Shown here piece by piece: positions 63,714-64,000 of a stretch of 64,000 bases of DNA; position 1 is the stretch's first letter, and every line of letters begins with the position of its first letter. The stretch lies in the NCBI GenBank assembly GCA_965235655.1, contig CBDDYU010000002.1, positions 62,001 through 126,000 on the forward strand, in the 5' to 3' direction. The notes below the pieces were generated by a model. It had not been told where the DNA came from. It saw nothing but the letters and a program-made list of their open reading frames with translations, and made no database searches. The translations under genes and the position numbers were made by a program. The stretch comes from CBDDYU01 sp965235655 (GTDB lineage: Bacteria > Pseudomonadota > Alphaproteobacteria > Pelagibacterales > Pelagibacteraceae).

Positions 63714-64000
63714 ATGAACATTAAAAAAGACATAAAAAATTTGTTAGTAGAAAAACCACTAAAATTAGATTGTGGTAAAACAATCAGTAATTTTCCATTA
63801 GCATATGAAACCTATGGATCACTTAATCAAAAAAAAGATAATGCTATTTTAATATTTCATGCATTAACTGGGGATCAATTCGTTACAGGAATTAATCCAA
63901 TTACTAATAAAGATGGTTGGTGGAGTTATGCTGTAGGCCCAGGAAAAGCTATTGATACAGATAAATTTTTTATTATTTGTGTAAATGTAATTGGCGGCTG
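63714..64000 (+). CDS. metX: Homoserine O-acetyltransferase MetX, 3' end cut by window
   Basis: First committed step of methionine synthesis: acetylates homoserine with acetyl-CoA. The first 95 residues are visible (start NIKKDIKNLLVEKPLKLDCG), with PLAYETYGSL, the HALTGDQ segment, WWSYAVGPGKAIDT and the oxyanion-side FFIICVNVIGG, all MetX marks. The catalytic Ser lies outside. Controlled by the SAM-II riboswitch upstream, so made when SAM is scarce. Confidence 0.92.
   Translation, partial: MNIKKDIKNLLVEKPLKLDCGKTISNFPLAYETYGSLNQKKDNAILIFHALTGDQFVTGINPITNKDGWWSYAVGPGKAIDTDKFFIICVNVIGG

Overview
The window is a gene-dense, very AT-rich (roughly 70% A+T by eye) piece of a bacterial chromosome. 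Intergenic gaps are tiny, and stop/start overlaps (TAATG, ATGA) are common. The gene content points to a streamlined marine alphaproteobacterium of the SAR11 / Pelagibacterales type. Pointers include a class I lysyl-tRNA synthetase, ChvG/ChvI and RegA/PrrA-type regulators, a DUF2093 protein, TypA, paired TldD/PmbA and a SAM-II riboswitch in front of metX. No rRNA, tRNA, insertion sequence, prophage or CRISPR array was seen, and no gap between genes exceeds about 200 bases.

Layout. 1-2.7 kb: lipid A/LPS genes (kdtA, cut by the window edge; lpxK; an LpxL-type acyltransferase). 2.7-11.1 kb: purD and rsmD, then a leftward run of HAD hydrolase, ribF, ileS, lspA, a frameshifted DUF3035 lipoprotein and pgi. 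11.2-13.3 kb: groES-groEL with a heat-shock-type promoter and a strong terminator. 13.3-18.4 kb: a GNAT-like protein, a 37-residue basic peptide, a DEAD-box helicase with a 51-bp tandem repeat, typA and a YitT-like membrane protein. 18.4-27.4 kb: envelope and unknown proteins, an FAD oxidoreductase, pmbA/tldD, a coiled-coil protein, cyclopropane fatty acid synthase and a DapA-like aldolase. 27.5-35 kb: a membrane J-domain protein, oligopeptidase B, hsp20 with a possible RNA thermometer, a purine permease, a phosphoribosyltransferase, a 3-methyladenine glycosylase, a drug/metabolite exporter and msrA. 35-40.7 kb: a sulfurtransferase, an RND efflux pair (permease frameshifted) and a lytic transglycosylase-like lipoprotein. 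40.7-50 kb: gpmA, then a leftward conserved alphaproteobacterial block polA, chvI, chvG, ahcY (frameshifted), tsaE, amgK-like and murU-like. 50-54.4 kb: bioY, regA and a polyamine operon (decarboxylase, deoxyhypusine-synthase-like, agmatinase). 54.4-63.5 kb: a queuosine-precursor transporter, rpmB, pyrD, lysS, trkH, an AmpG-like permease, an NlpC/P60 hydrolase, tyrA and hisC. 63.6-64 kb: promoter, SAM-II riboswitch and the start of metX.

Most genes are housekeeping. The main points of interest are regulatory and structural. groES and hsp20 share the same promoter spacing (CTTGAAA-N14-YCTAWAT), and the hsp20 leader folds into two hairpins, the second masking the Shine-Dalgarno sequence like a ROSE thermometer. 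metX has a complete promoter plus SAM-II switch. Three conserved genes are interrupted by single-base frameshifts; two of these need a +1 shift at the same CTT-A context. A helicase tail is built from six near-identical 51-bp repeats. All functional calls come from motifs and family knowledge; no database search was run.
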